The notes beneath the pieces were generated by a model. The model was given only the letters and a program-made list of their open reading frames with translations. It did not search any database and was not told the DNA's origin. From NCBI RefSeq assembly GCF_040869045.1, contig NC_090319.1:386399601-386463600 (forward strand): a stretch of DNA of 64,000 bases, given 5' to 3'. Every line of letters begins with the position of its first letter. The first letter of the stretch is position 1. The DNA comes from Eurosta solidaginis. Taxonomy: Eukaryota; Arthropoda; Insecta; Diptera; Tephritidae. Shown here in pieces: positions 1 through 12,600 of this stretch. The position numbers and the translations under genes are program-made.

Positions 1-479
1 GTATATTGCATTATTCCAATTTGTTATTATTATTTTTATATATTTTACTGCGCTCACAAATTCATCTGCCTTATTACAATAAAACTATTATTTTCTTTGT
101 TTTTGTAATACTTGCTTACATTTCCTTTCATTAACGTACATACATATGTATATATCTATATAAATAATTGTATTGAGTTTATATCTACAATAATTTGCGA
201 ATATTCTCCTGCCTAGATGGCAAATAAGTTATGAATACCTTAAAGCTTATCAGCCAATTAGTTGGTGAAAAAAAATACAAAAAAATATATATTAATTATA
301 CAATTATGCAGCATATCTAAACAATAATTTTCAAATGCTTATTTCAAGTGATAACTTCATATTACATAAATCAATAATGTGTATATATAAATGGGCTGAT
401 AAACCAGACACTCACTTGCATCCGTTAAAAATTAGATTTTTTTTACATTTAATTATATTAGAAACTACATTATGCTAGT

Positions 480-606
480 TTAATCTAAATTATCTTGGAA
501 AATTAACTTAATAAAACCAGACGAACCATCCAGTGGCGTCGCACAGAAAGGACAAACTGCCTGAAAACCATTCGTGCCATGCGGTATGTCAACGTTGGCC
601 CAGTAT
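480..606 (-). CDS. Pli: Pellino terminal coding exon and stop
   Basis: Acceptor CCACAG at 607-612. Encodes YWANVDIPHGTNGFQ, VCPFCATPLDG and IKLIFQDNLD followed by TAA. Positions 1-479 are probably 3' untranslated region and flank; I could not place the polyadenylation site with certainty. Confidence 0.96.
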
Positions 607-3600
607 CTGTGGAGAGGAAATATAAACAATATTATTCGTCATAATCCTAATAGCTTTGTTAACACTGTACAGAAACCTGATGAGAATTGGAAAATTTTTT
701 CCTAAGATATTGAGACAAAACAAAAAAAGCGATTTCTGGGCTTGTCGAAGTTAGCCTCCAAACCGCATTTCAAAAAAAAAATTAACTATAAAAAAGAGAT
801 GAAAAAGGAATACAACACCCACGTGCTTACAGTTTTTTTTTTTAATAACACGTTAGTTTAATATAAAATAGTGAAAAGTTCAATTTAGAACTTCGAAGCC
901 CATAACTATTGAGACTAACTTCAAAAAACGGATGCATCACTTTATGGCTAATCTCTTCAAAGAAATTAAACCCAGAAAAAATTATTGGCATAACCATATA
1001 ATGAAAAAATAAAAATAACTAAAATATTAGAATATCGTCTTCATCACCCCACCATGTCGCTCACAACGCAAATTTTCAACTTTTGTCTTAAAAACTCATA
1101 AAATGCCTAACTCATAGCAAATACTCATTTCAACTTACTTGACTGTCTTCTCAGTCGCCATATGACCGCATGGATTAAAAGCAAATGTGGGTGCACCGAC
1201 ATCAACATAGAATGCCGGCTCTAAGCCCATACAAAGAGTAACAACTGGACCAACTTCGAGGCACATAGGACAACGACGGGCTCCAGTACTTTTATCTTGA
1301 CCCCAATCATGATGACCTGCAATTTGCATTTTCTTTAAATAACTTCTTGCTTTTTTAATATTGTAAACTAACGAACAAACCTTGAACATGTCCGCAATTT
1401 AAGTACACATAAGGCTGATTCACTTGATCACCAATATTAACTTTTCTAGGTATTACTAATGTATTCAAACCGACCGGACATTGTGGACGGCCGGCATTGA
1501 CTTCATCAATTAACTTTTCCAAATCACGTTTGGTCTAAAATATAACGAGGAAATTCAAATAAGTAAGAAATAAAGTATAGCCTAGTTGATATTGTTACAC
1601 AAACCGGCGAATGTTGTAAGCCTTCCGCTGAGCGCCAAAGCAGTGTAGCACCACATAGGTCAATAAGTGTGCCGTCTTGCAGCACATTTGATTCATCGTA
1701 AATCTGTAATTTAAGCAACATGCAATATAAATTTATTAGTTGTTCTTTTTCAGCCTGTTAATTTTTAAGATTATGGAGGTTTGATATATTTGTTTCGTGA
1801 TTTCATTTTATTATTATTTTTAATCAGAGCAGAAAAGCGCTTATTAGCTATAACGGGTGTTTAAAAATTTCTTACCTCTATTCTAGTTAAAAAACAATTT
1901 GATTGGGAGAAAAGCTTTTTTGGTTAAAGCCTATTTAAAAAAAACAATTCAGTAAAAAAAAAAACTTCAAAAATTGACAAAAAAAATTGTAAAATATATT
2001 CAAAATTTTTTCTATATAATTTAAGAAAAAAATTAATCACTGTAACACAAAATTAAAAAAAAACAATATGTCATTAAATATTAGAAAAAATTTAAGATAA
2101 AATAAAAAAAATGTATATATTGCAAAAAAAAAAAACACAAATTTGCAAAATGTTTTAAAGAAACTATATAGTATAAAAAATATTATGTTCAAATAATATT
2201 ATAGTGTCTTTGCGATATACATACATACGTACAGCAATTACAGAAAATATTAAAAAAAATATATATTTTTATACTCAGTTGAGCAGAGCTCACAGAATAT
2301 ATTAAGTTTGATTGGATAACGGTTGGTTGTACAGGTATAAAGGAATCGAGATAGATATAGACTTCCACATATCAAAATAATCAGGATCGAAAAAAAAATT
2401 TGATTGAGCCATGTCCGTCCGTCCGTCCGTTCACACGATAACTTGAGTAAATTTTGAGGTATCTTGATGACATTTGGTATGTAGGTTCCTGAGCACTCAT
2501 CTCAGATCGCTATTTAAAATGAACGATATCGGACTATAACCACGCCCACTTTTTCGATATCGAAAATTTCGAAAAACCGAAAAAGTGCAATAATTCATTA
2601 CCAAAGACAGATAAAGCGATGAAACTTAATAGGTGAGTTGAACTTATGACGCAGAATAGAAAATTAGTAAAATTTTGGACAATGTGCGTGGCACCGCCCA
2701 CTTTTAAAAGAAGGTAATTTAAAACTTTTGCAAGCTGTAATTTGGCAGTCGTTGAAGATATCATGATGAAATTTGGCAGGAACGTTGCTCCTATTACTAT
2801 ATGTACGCTTAATAAAAATTAGCAAAAACGGAGAAGGACCACGCCCACTTTTAAAAAAAAATTTTTTTAAAGTAAAATTTTAACAACAAATTTAATATCT
2901 TTAAAGTATATAAGTAATTATGTCAACATTCAACTCCAGTAATGATATGGTGTAATAAAATACAAAAATAAAATAAAATTTCAAAATGGGCGTGGCCCCG
3001 CCCTTTTTCATTTAATTTGTCTAGGATACTTTTAATGCCATAAGTCGAACAAAAATTTACCAATCCTTTTGAAATTTGGCAAGGGCATAGATTTTATAAC
3101 GTTAACTGTTTTCTGTGAAAATGGGCGAAATCGGTTGAAGCCACGCCCAGTTTTTGTACACAATCGTCCGTCTGTCCTTCCGCATGGCCGTTAACACGAT
3201 AACTTGAGCAAAAATCGACATATCTTTACTGAACTTAGTTCACGTATTTATCTGAACTCACTTTATCTTGGTATAAAAATGGAACGAAATCCGACTATGA
3301 CCACGCCCACTTTTTCGATATCGAAAATTACGAAAAATGAAAAGTGCCATAATTCTGTACCAAATACGAAAAAAGGGATGAAACATGGTAATTGGATTGG
3401 TTTATTGACGCGAAATACAACTTTAGAAAAAAACTTTGTAAAGTGGTTGTGACACCTACCATATTAAGTAGAAGAAAATGAAACAGTTTTCCAGGGCGAA
3501 ATAAAAAAACCCTTGAAATCTTGGCAGGTATTACATATATAACTCCCCTTTAAACTCTCATTAATACCTTTAATTTGATACCAATATCGTACAAACACAT

Positions 3601-6600
3601 TCTAGAGTCACCCCTGGTCCACCTTTATGGCGATATCTCGAAAAGGCGTCCACCTATAGAACTAAGCCCCACGCCCTTATAAAATACTCATTAACACCTT
3701 TCATTTAATACCCATATCGTACAAACATATTCTTGAGTCACCCCTGGTCCACTTTTATGGCGATATCTCGAAAAGGCGACCACCTATACAACTACCACCA
3801 CTCCCTTTTAAAACTCTCATTAATACCTTTAATTTGATACCCATATCGTAGAAACAAATTCTAGGGTCACCCCTGGTCCACCTTTATGGCGATACCTCGA
3901 AAAAGCGTCCACCTGTAGAACTAAGGCCCACTCCCTTTTAAAATACTCATTAGCACCTTTCGTTTGATACCCATATTGTACAAACGTATTCTAGAGTCAC
4001 CCCTGGTCCACGTTTATGGCGATATCTCGAAAAGGCGACCACCTATACAACTACCTCCACTCCCTTTTAAAACCCTCATTAATACCTTTAATTTGATACC
4101 CATATCGTACAAACAAATTCTAGGGTCACCCCTGGTCCACCTTTATGGCGTTATCTCGAAACGGCGTCCACCTATGGAACTAAGGATCACTCCCTTTTAA
4201 AATACTGATTAACACCTTTCGTTGGATACCCATAATGTACAAACGCATTCTAGAGTCACCCCTGGTCCACCTTTATGGCGATATCTCGAAAAGGCGACCA
4301 CCTATACAACTACCACCACTCCCTTTTAAAACCCTCATTAATACCTTTAATTTGATACCCATATCGTACAAACAAATTCTAGGGTCACCCCTGGTCCACC
4401 TTTATGGCGATATCTCGAAAAGGCGTCCACCTATAGAACTAAGCCCCACGCCCTTTTAAAATACTCATTAACACCTTTCATTTGATACCCATATCGTACA
4501 AACATATTCTTGAGTCACCCCTGGTCCACCTTTATGGCGATATCTCGAAAAGGCGACCACCTATACAACTACCACCACTCCCTTTTAAAACCCTCATTAA
4601 TACCTTTAATTTGATACCCATATCGTACAAACAAATTCTAGGGTCACCCCTGGTCCACCTTTATACCGATATCTCGAAACGGCGTCCACCTATGGAACTA
4701 AGGATCACTCCGTTTTAAAATACTCATTAACACCTTTCGTTGGATACCCATATTGTACAAACAAATTCTAGGGTCACCCCTGGTCCACCTTTATGGCGAT
4801 ATATCGAAACGGCGTCCACCTATGGAACTAAGGATCACTCCCTTTTAAAATACTCATTTTGATACCCATATTGTACAAACAAATTCTAGGGTCACCCCTG
4901 GTCCACCTTTATGGTGATATCTCGAAACGGCGTCCACCTATGGAACTAAGGATCACTCCCTTTTAAAATACTCATTTTGATACCCATATTGTACAAACAA
5001 ATTCTAGGGTCACCCCTGGTCCACCTTTATGGTGATATCTCGAAACGGCGTCCACCTATGGAACTAAGGATCACTCCCTTTTAAAATACTCATTAACACC
5101 TTTCGTTGGATACCCATATTGTACAAACGCATTCTAGAGTCACCCCTGGTCCACCTTTATGGCGATATCTCGAAAAGGCGACCACCTATACAACTACCAC
5201 CACTCCCTTTTAAAACCCTCATTAATACCTTTAATTTGATACCCATATCGTACAAACAAATTCTAGGGTCACCCCTGGTCCACCTTTATACCGATATATC
5301 GAAACGGCGTCCACCTATGGAACTAAGGATCACTCCGTTTTAAAATACTCATTAACACCTTTCGTTGGATACCCATATTGTACAAACGCATTCTAGAGTC
5401 ACCCCTGGTCCACCTTTATGGCGATATCTCGAAAAGGCGACCACCTATACAACTACCACCACTCCCTTTTAAAACCCTCATTAATAACTTTAATTTGATA
5501 CCCATATCGTACAAACAAATTCTAGGGTCACCCCTGGTCCACCTTTATGGCGATATATCGAAACGGCGCCCCCTATGGAACTAAGGATCACTCCCTTTTA
5601 AAATACTCATTAACACCTTTCATTTGATACCCATATCGTACAAACAAATTCTAGAGTCAACCCTGATCCACCTTTATGGCGATATCCCTAAATGGCGTCC
5701 ACCTATAGAACTATGGCCCACTCCCTTATAAAATACTCTTTAATGCCTTTCATTTGATACACATGTCATACAAACACATTCCAGGGTTTCCTTCGGTTCA
5801 TTTTCCTACATGGCTATTTTCTCTTATGTTGTCACCATAGCTCTCAACTGAGTATGTAATGTTCGGTTACGCCCGAACTTAACCTTCTTTACTTGTTTTA
5901 TGCTCGATTAAGAAACAATTTAATATTTTATAATAATTACCGGTTGGCCCTTTTGCTGTGCCGATCTCGATTCGCGCAAACTGAACACATCACCACCAAC
6001 TGAACATTCACGCCATAGGCCACATTTGGCATTTCCACCACAAAACTGCCCCTTTGGATGCATTATTAGAACACCATTTGTAGTGAGACCATCGATTTCA
6101 ACATTGTCTTGCCATTTGGTGGCCTTTTCCTAAAAAAATAATTAGATTTATTATAAACTTAATTGATAAAAAATATATTGCTTTCAAACTTACGCCTAAG
6201 AAAATATTTCTACTTGAGTCGAAGCCCGCAGCAAATATTCGCGCTTTCGACGCCTCACATCGATTCACCAATATTCGGCATGCGAAACGTGAAATTGTAC
6301 TTTGCATGACTTTAGCATCTTTTTTATCGCCGGGCAATGTGTCCATAACAACGAAATCAATAGGGCTCTCGGATGAACGGCCAACCTGAAATAAAGCACA
6401 CAGAATTGAATAAAGTGTAATGAATGACTTGAGCTAAATATGCTTATATGTATGCATACGTAGGAACCTGAGGCAAGGGTTCAGAGAAGAGCTGTATGCT
6501 CAGTAGTAGCTGATGAAATGCCAAAAAAGCTAACTTGAAGTGCTCAGAAAGGAGCCGTATGTGCAATATGGTCAGTAGAGAGCTGGTGTGAGGAGCTCCG

Positions 6601-9600
6601 GAAAGGACTGACGCAAACTGGTCAGAAATTACCAAACTTGAAATGCACAGAAAGTAGTTGTATGTCTAGTGGTACGTAGAAGAGCTGACGCGAAATGCAT
6701 CGTAACATGCACGTGGTTTTGAAGGAAATTCGTTGTACTATGGTCATAAAGATCGTACAACTCTCCGCCGTTGACATCATGTAAAGGTGTAGGTACTTCC
6801 GAAAAACTTGTCTCACCAAAAGCAAATTCATCTTATCTAAGAGTCGTGCTGTCGTCTTTCGGCATTGCACATGATTCAGGGTCATAGATCATGTTAGGGT
6901 GAATTGACCGGCACGTAAGGTCTTCAAATAGACTGAGTGCGTAAATAAAGCTAACTCTTTCGCCCTTGTAAATAGTAGATTCTCTATAGGAATTTCCCAA
7001 CTTTCTGCTTCTAGATCGGAAAATCTATTTGCCTAACTCGAGCCTATCGTCGTTACGGTCACGTCTTTTGCTTGCCCCTTAATATGAGTTTCTCGAAGCA
7101 CCTTTCAAAATCCCGTGATTAAAGCGTATTACGATTGTTTTTCAAAGGCCTTTTTCTTCCTGAGACACATAAAAAACTGCACATACCGCAGATCATTTTC
7201 CCAACCAAAATCCGTGTTAAACATATCCACCGTCTACTTGTTTATTTGGAGGATTTAAGCTGTCACTTTCTCGGGGAAGGAGATAACTTAAGGCCCTTAC
7301 ATTCCTTAATGCAACAGTTAATTATTTCTTACCTGAAACATATCCGTTTCCGTGTCCTCTTTGTATTCAACAATGACAGCTTGATTGCGCGACAATGTGT
7401 AGGATATTGAATGTTGATTGGCATCTAAAATAGCTTTCGATGTCTGTGGCGATTGGACGATATAATGTTTGGAACGTTTTACACCGTTCGGCTCTGTACG
7501 TTTGTATAGTACAAATTTCGAACGCCTGCGTCCGCGATCGCCTTGCGGTAAATAACCATTATAACTGTAAATATAAGTTATAAGAAAATAATTTGTAGGT
7601 GAGAAAATAATTTTTACTCAATTTTTAAGCATAAATTAGGTATATTCAGAACTCTACTTTAACTAAAAAAAAATTACAATTTTTCTTTGTAATTGATATT
7701 AGAGAAAAATTACAAGCTTTGCGCACGGCGACGGTTACAAAAACATGTTTCTGAATTTCACTTCATCAGCTAGCTTTTCGTATGCTGACCTTTGAACACG
7801 AGTACACCTGAACACTGGGGTTAAGGCCATACTGGTGGAAGCCTCTATCTACTCACCAATTTGATGGCGCTCGCTTTGTAATTTGTCTCTAAGTTTTTGT
7901 GGAATATTTTTCGACGCGTTCAACAGAACTTGATCAGTTACATTGGATTAATAGCAATGCGGTGCATTCTAATGGCTGAGTAGGTAGAGATATCTGCTTT
8001 AACACCAGTATGAATGCAGGTGCACTCGAGTTCGAAGCTCAGCACACAAAAAGTAGCAGGCTCTTCACCTGCCCACCAGACTCACTCACCACCGTGTTTT
8101 TCTCTACTACCAAATTTTTCTCTACTTTCAATAAAAAAGTAACATCGTATTGTGTCGCTAGTCAAATAGCTAAATAATTTACGAAAAAAGTTTAAGAAAA
8201 ACCAAGGTTCTATAATTTTTGTTATTTTGGTTTTCATACACACATCACATGAATAGATATTCGTAGGCTGAAAAAAGTCCATAATATCTAAGCGCAAACT
8301 ACAACAACACCATTCCAAATTACGCTATTCGTAGAATAGAAGACATCTGAAATAAATGCTGACAATGTGGCGCGCAACAACGGCTAGTTTGCGTCCACGT
8401 ACACTTTCGTGTTCACATCCGAGTATGCTCAAGGCAACTTTTGTGCGACTACAAAACACAGCAAAAGCAACAGAATGAAAACAGCAGCTGCAGACGCGGA
8501 TGCGGACGGCACTACAATACAATCTGCAATAGTTTATCTATTTTTGACGAATCAAAGTTCGTTAACACCGAAAGTTGTACCACAAAGTGAAATAGAGGAC
8601 GGAACCGCAACAGGGCAATGGAAGTACCAACGCACATCAACATTTAAAGGAAAGGCGTCGTGCTGCATATTTACGTTTGAATTAGCTGAGAAAATACGCA
8701 TTCGATGATACTCAGACAGATTTTGGTCGACGTTGAACATAATTTACACAATGTATTTACAGTAGCGGACAGTAAAACAGCAGTGGGATTTTGTTTTTTT
8801 TTTTTTTTAATGTCTGCTTCTGGGCGGAAAACTCTATTTTCCCCATCATTTTTGACATTTTAAGAAACAACTTTGCAAAGCAATCTCAAAAAAAATTTTC
8901 GAAAAAATTCGAAAACTCGAAAAATGTTTGCGTAGATTTTGAACTTTTTATTTCGAGTTTTCTTAAGTTTTTTGACTATGCAGTTTTGTAGCCTATTCAA
9001 ACAAAGCACAAGTCATAGGTCCCTCAAAACTCGCATTGATTATTGACAAATTCAGAAAGAAATAATCAGGGCTGTTATGGAATCCAATTGTTGTCGGAAT
9101 CGGATTTAAAAACGACAAAAAAATTACTTTGGTGTCATGAAATCCAATGTTATCGGTTTAATGTTCGAATTGAAATTAGTATCGGGTTTAGGTGTCACAG
9201 AATTCGATAATATCGATTTTGCTATCGGAAACAATCCAATCAGTTAAATGCTGTTGGATTTAATTTTTCCGTAGTTGTGTTTCTCTTGCAGTTGAGTATT
9301 TTCTAAAAATGTAAGTAAATAACGGTTTATTTTATATAAATAAATGTAAATTTACATATATTTCCATTCTTAATAGGGGAAAGCATAAAAATTCAATGCA
9401 AAACAGTATTTTGACTGAATTTATAGAGAAACATCCAGATATTGCGAAGGGCTTCACGAAGCACATCATCTAAAATCGTTGACACCGTGCTTCTACCTAT
9501 ACTCATGCTAGAATCCTTGCTAACTGATCTTCAGCTAAAACGTAGCTGCTAGTTGCAGCACTGGCAGAACTTTCGAGCGAGTTAAGCGTCCTTCAATGGT

Positions 9601-12600
9601 GTCCAATACTATTCGGACATCCTCTTTGTTTATGCGATAGTATGCAATGTAACTGCAAATACACTATAAATATTTAGAAACCCACATGAAGAAATATTTT
9701 TATTTACGCTGTCTCTGGCAACTCAAATGGAATGCTGCGATCTCTCAAAATTTTCCCTTGGACCTTCTCGCAACTTTCTACTTCCAATAACATAAATGCT
9801 ACAACTGATGATGCCATTTTGATGTCAATAAATTTGTTTATTTCTGCTCAGATGCACAAAACAATTATTTTATAAAATTTTGCCAAAAAGATTAACATCA
9901 AAATTGTCGGTGCACCGATTACACTGCAAAACAGCTGATTCGAACATCGGTTTTATTTATATTCGAAAAGAGCAAAACTAATACGGTTTTATGACTCCAA
10001 TTTAAATCAATATTGGTTTGTAATTCCGACATAACGCAAAACCGACTTGGATTCCATGACAGCCCTGAATTTCTTTCTTAACATATAGAAAATAAAAAAC
10101 AGAAAAACTAGATTGACGAAATGTGATAAAAGTTGTCATTGCTATTTTTATGTTCGCTGCTGTTTATATACGAATATGATGCGAGTACACCTATTTTTGA
10201 TTTCCATGCCCTTTTGCACAATTATATTTGGATAGAAAGCTTGATAAACTATATGATAAATATTTTTAAAGCTATTTTTAAATGAGAAGTCAGGTGAGCA
10301 GTCAGAAGACGTGGTATCTTGGTCACCAAAAGTAAGAAGGAATCTAGCTCTATAAGTGTGTAAAAAATAACCCAATTCCATGACTTAGTTGTGCGCTGGG
10401 CTTGGGACCGGCCAACCTAAAATCCCCTAGTAACATAAGTGCTTACAGCATCGCAGCCGGTACCTTGACTTTAAGCCTAAACAAAAAAGTTTGCCTTGGG
10501 TGAAGGTGTTGCACATTTAACTCGTTATTATTTGGACAAATTTAGATTCGGTAAGCTATGCAAAATCAAATATAATCTCCGTTTTAAGCTAAATAATTTA
10601 TATTGCGGGCATGTTTCTGAATTCCCCTTCTTCATCCGGTAGTTTATTGGGTGCAAACGCCTCTATCTACTCATTTATATTTTAGAACATATCATGTCTT
10701 ACTCGAAATACCTTCTAATTCCTTGTCGGTTTATTCGAGCTCAACGCGTTCTTAGTCTTCACTACATAGCATCTACACTTTCGCATTCTGTATCCGAAAA
10801 TAATCAGTGCTCTATCTATCATCTTCTTCTTCTTCTCGAAGCAGTGCTTCGGCCCATTCAATAGGTACGATCACTCACGAATTGTCATCGATATCCTCCA
10901 ACGGTAGTTCAAAGAAACTATCAGATTTGCACCATGGACACATTGGTGTTAGAGGCGTTGGTTCAACGTTATAATTCAAAAAATAGTTGGTTTCATGTGG
11001 GCACACATAACTCTTGTTTCAGATATTTCATTCCTGAACTGTACCAAAGCCTGCCAACCACTCGTAATTTCCAGTCCTACATGATGCTTTTATTAATCTT
11101 TGTAGCGGAAATGGTGATGGGTAACTTATTGTTATTGTGCTTCATCTGATTTGACAATGATTTTACAGTTGAACACTGCTTACCAACACTGGTAGAGAAG
11201 TTACAGTCCGCATGTGCTTTACCTCTGCTTTTGTCGGGAATGACTCACTTCAGCTACTTCGGTGTTGTTCCATCTTTTCAACTTAACCCTTTTGTACTAT
11301 CCAGCTGAGTCGAAGTATGGAAGTGGTATACTTATTTGGTGCACCGTCATCGTTCTACTCGTCATACTAAGAAGCCTTCCTTCCTGCTCATCTCCACCTT
11401 GCGATATACGACTGCCAATAGAGGTTACTCGGTGCAACTGGCGTCGCAACGTTAGCTCCTTTAGAAGCTAGAGTCTTGCCCGGGACAGTTTGCTCACGAG
11501 TTGGCTTAAGATTAGTTGGTTTTACTGCGGGGTACATCCACATCAGATAATTAATTACGTTTTAACAATTAACATTTCGATGTTGTTTTTGCTAACAATC
11601 GCAAAAGCTTTCATGATGTTGAAAATTAACAATAAATACTTCCATCCTTACATTCATGCAAATATACATACATACACATTTCAATATGAATACAAAAGTA
11701 AGATTGTCTGGCCAAGATCGAAAAATAATCAACAGAAGAAAAAACAAAGGCTTAGTATTTATTGCGCAACAAGTCAAACGCTCCGAAGCAAGTCATCATA
11801 TTTGGGATAAAGATTATAAACTTCGTCGACTGGGAGCAGTTCTGAATTGCGAAAAATTAAGTTAACACATTTGGCGCCTAGCGTTCATTTGGCACTGGAA
11901 TTGTTGCTACGGAAAGAAACCCAATACCACCCACATTTGTGATCCTATCAGAGACATTTGATCAAATTGAAATGCGTCAATATTTCGCCACAATTTCACA
12001 AGGTTCATCAAAGAGAAGTGCGAATTATTCACACACTCACGCCAAAGAAACTAATTAAATTTGCCTAGACAAATTCAATTAAAACTACAGAACAGCAAAG
12101 CAAAACAAAAAAAGAGTACATGGAAATAAGAAAAAATATAACTAAATAAAACAAATACAGAATTTAATTAGCAACACGCAATGACGACTGAATCTGTGTA
12201 TCTGGGCGATGTTGAAAGTAGCAGCAACAACAATGCAAGGAAAATTTGTTTAGTAAATATGACTTGGTAGCAGTAGTGAACCAGCAAAGTGACAACATTC
12301 CATAGGAGAACAATGAACTACTGGAGATCAGTAATATCAATCACATGTAGTAGATTACATCAAGTATTTGTGAACAGTAGCAGTGCCGCACATATCATTC
12401 GCTTGCTTCATAATTCACCACAAATGGAGGACGCTCAGGGACTAATCCCGTGATGCAAGGAACAAGTCGCTGCTTTGTCCTTTCTTTGATTTTACTTTAC
12501 TTGCTGCACATCAATACAAAATACTAATGTTAATATTTTTGGCTAAAAACTTCTATCCAAATATCTGCCTAAAATCTCGAAAAACAATCCATTTAAAACT

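Larger units (their letters stand above)
9067..10067 (-). mobile_element. Internally deleted PIF/Harbinger transposon
   Basis: Terminal inverted repeats CAGGGCTGT.ATGGAATCCAA at both ends; flanking AAT at 9064-9066 and 10068-10070 is a 3-bp target duplication as expected for Harbinger. Inside are two divergently arranged gene remnants, a small MADF/Myb-like 5' part on the plus strand and a Harbinger transposase amino-terminal part on the minus strand. An internal deletion has removed most of both genes. Confidence 0.82.

Noticed and set aside
3964..5584. Series of 68-78 codon open frames with SPLVHLYGDISKRRPP motifs (also 57632-58884)
   Set aside because: They are phase-matched by-products of the 129-base monomer (43 codons) and end at each 130-base unit; no start context and no protein family.
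8409..8708. 99-codon open frame in a Pellino intron
   Set aside because: No domain, no splice or promoter support, overlapping antisense frame of similar length.
11656..11865. 69-codon frame (VRLSGQDRKIINRRKNKG)
   Set aside because: Codon use looks plausible but there is no recognised family or splice signal.
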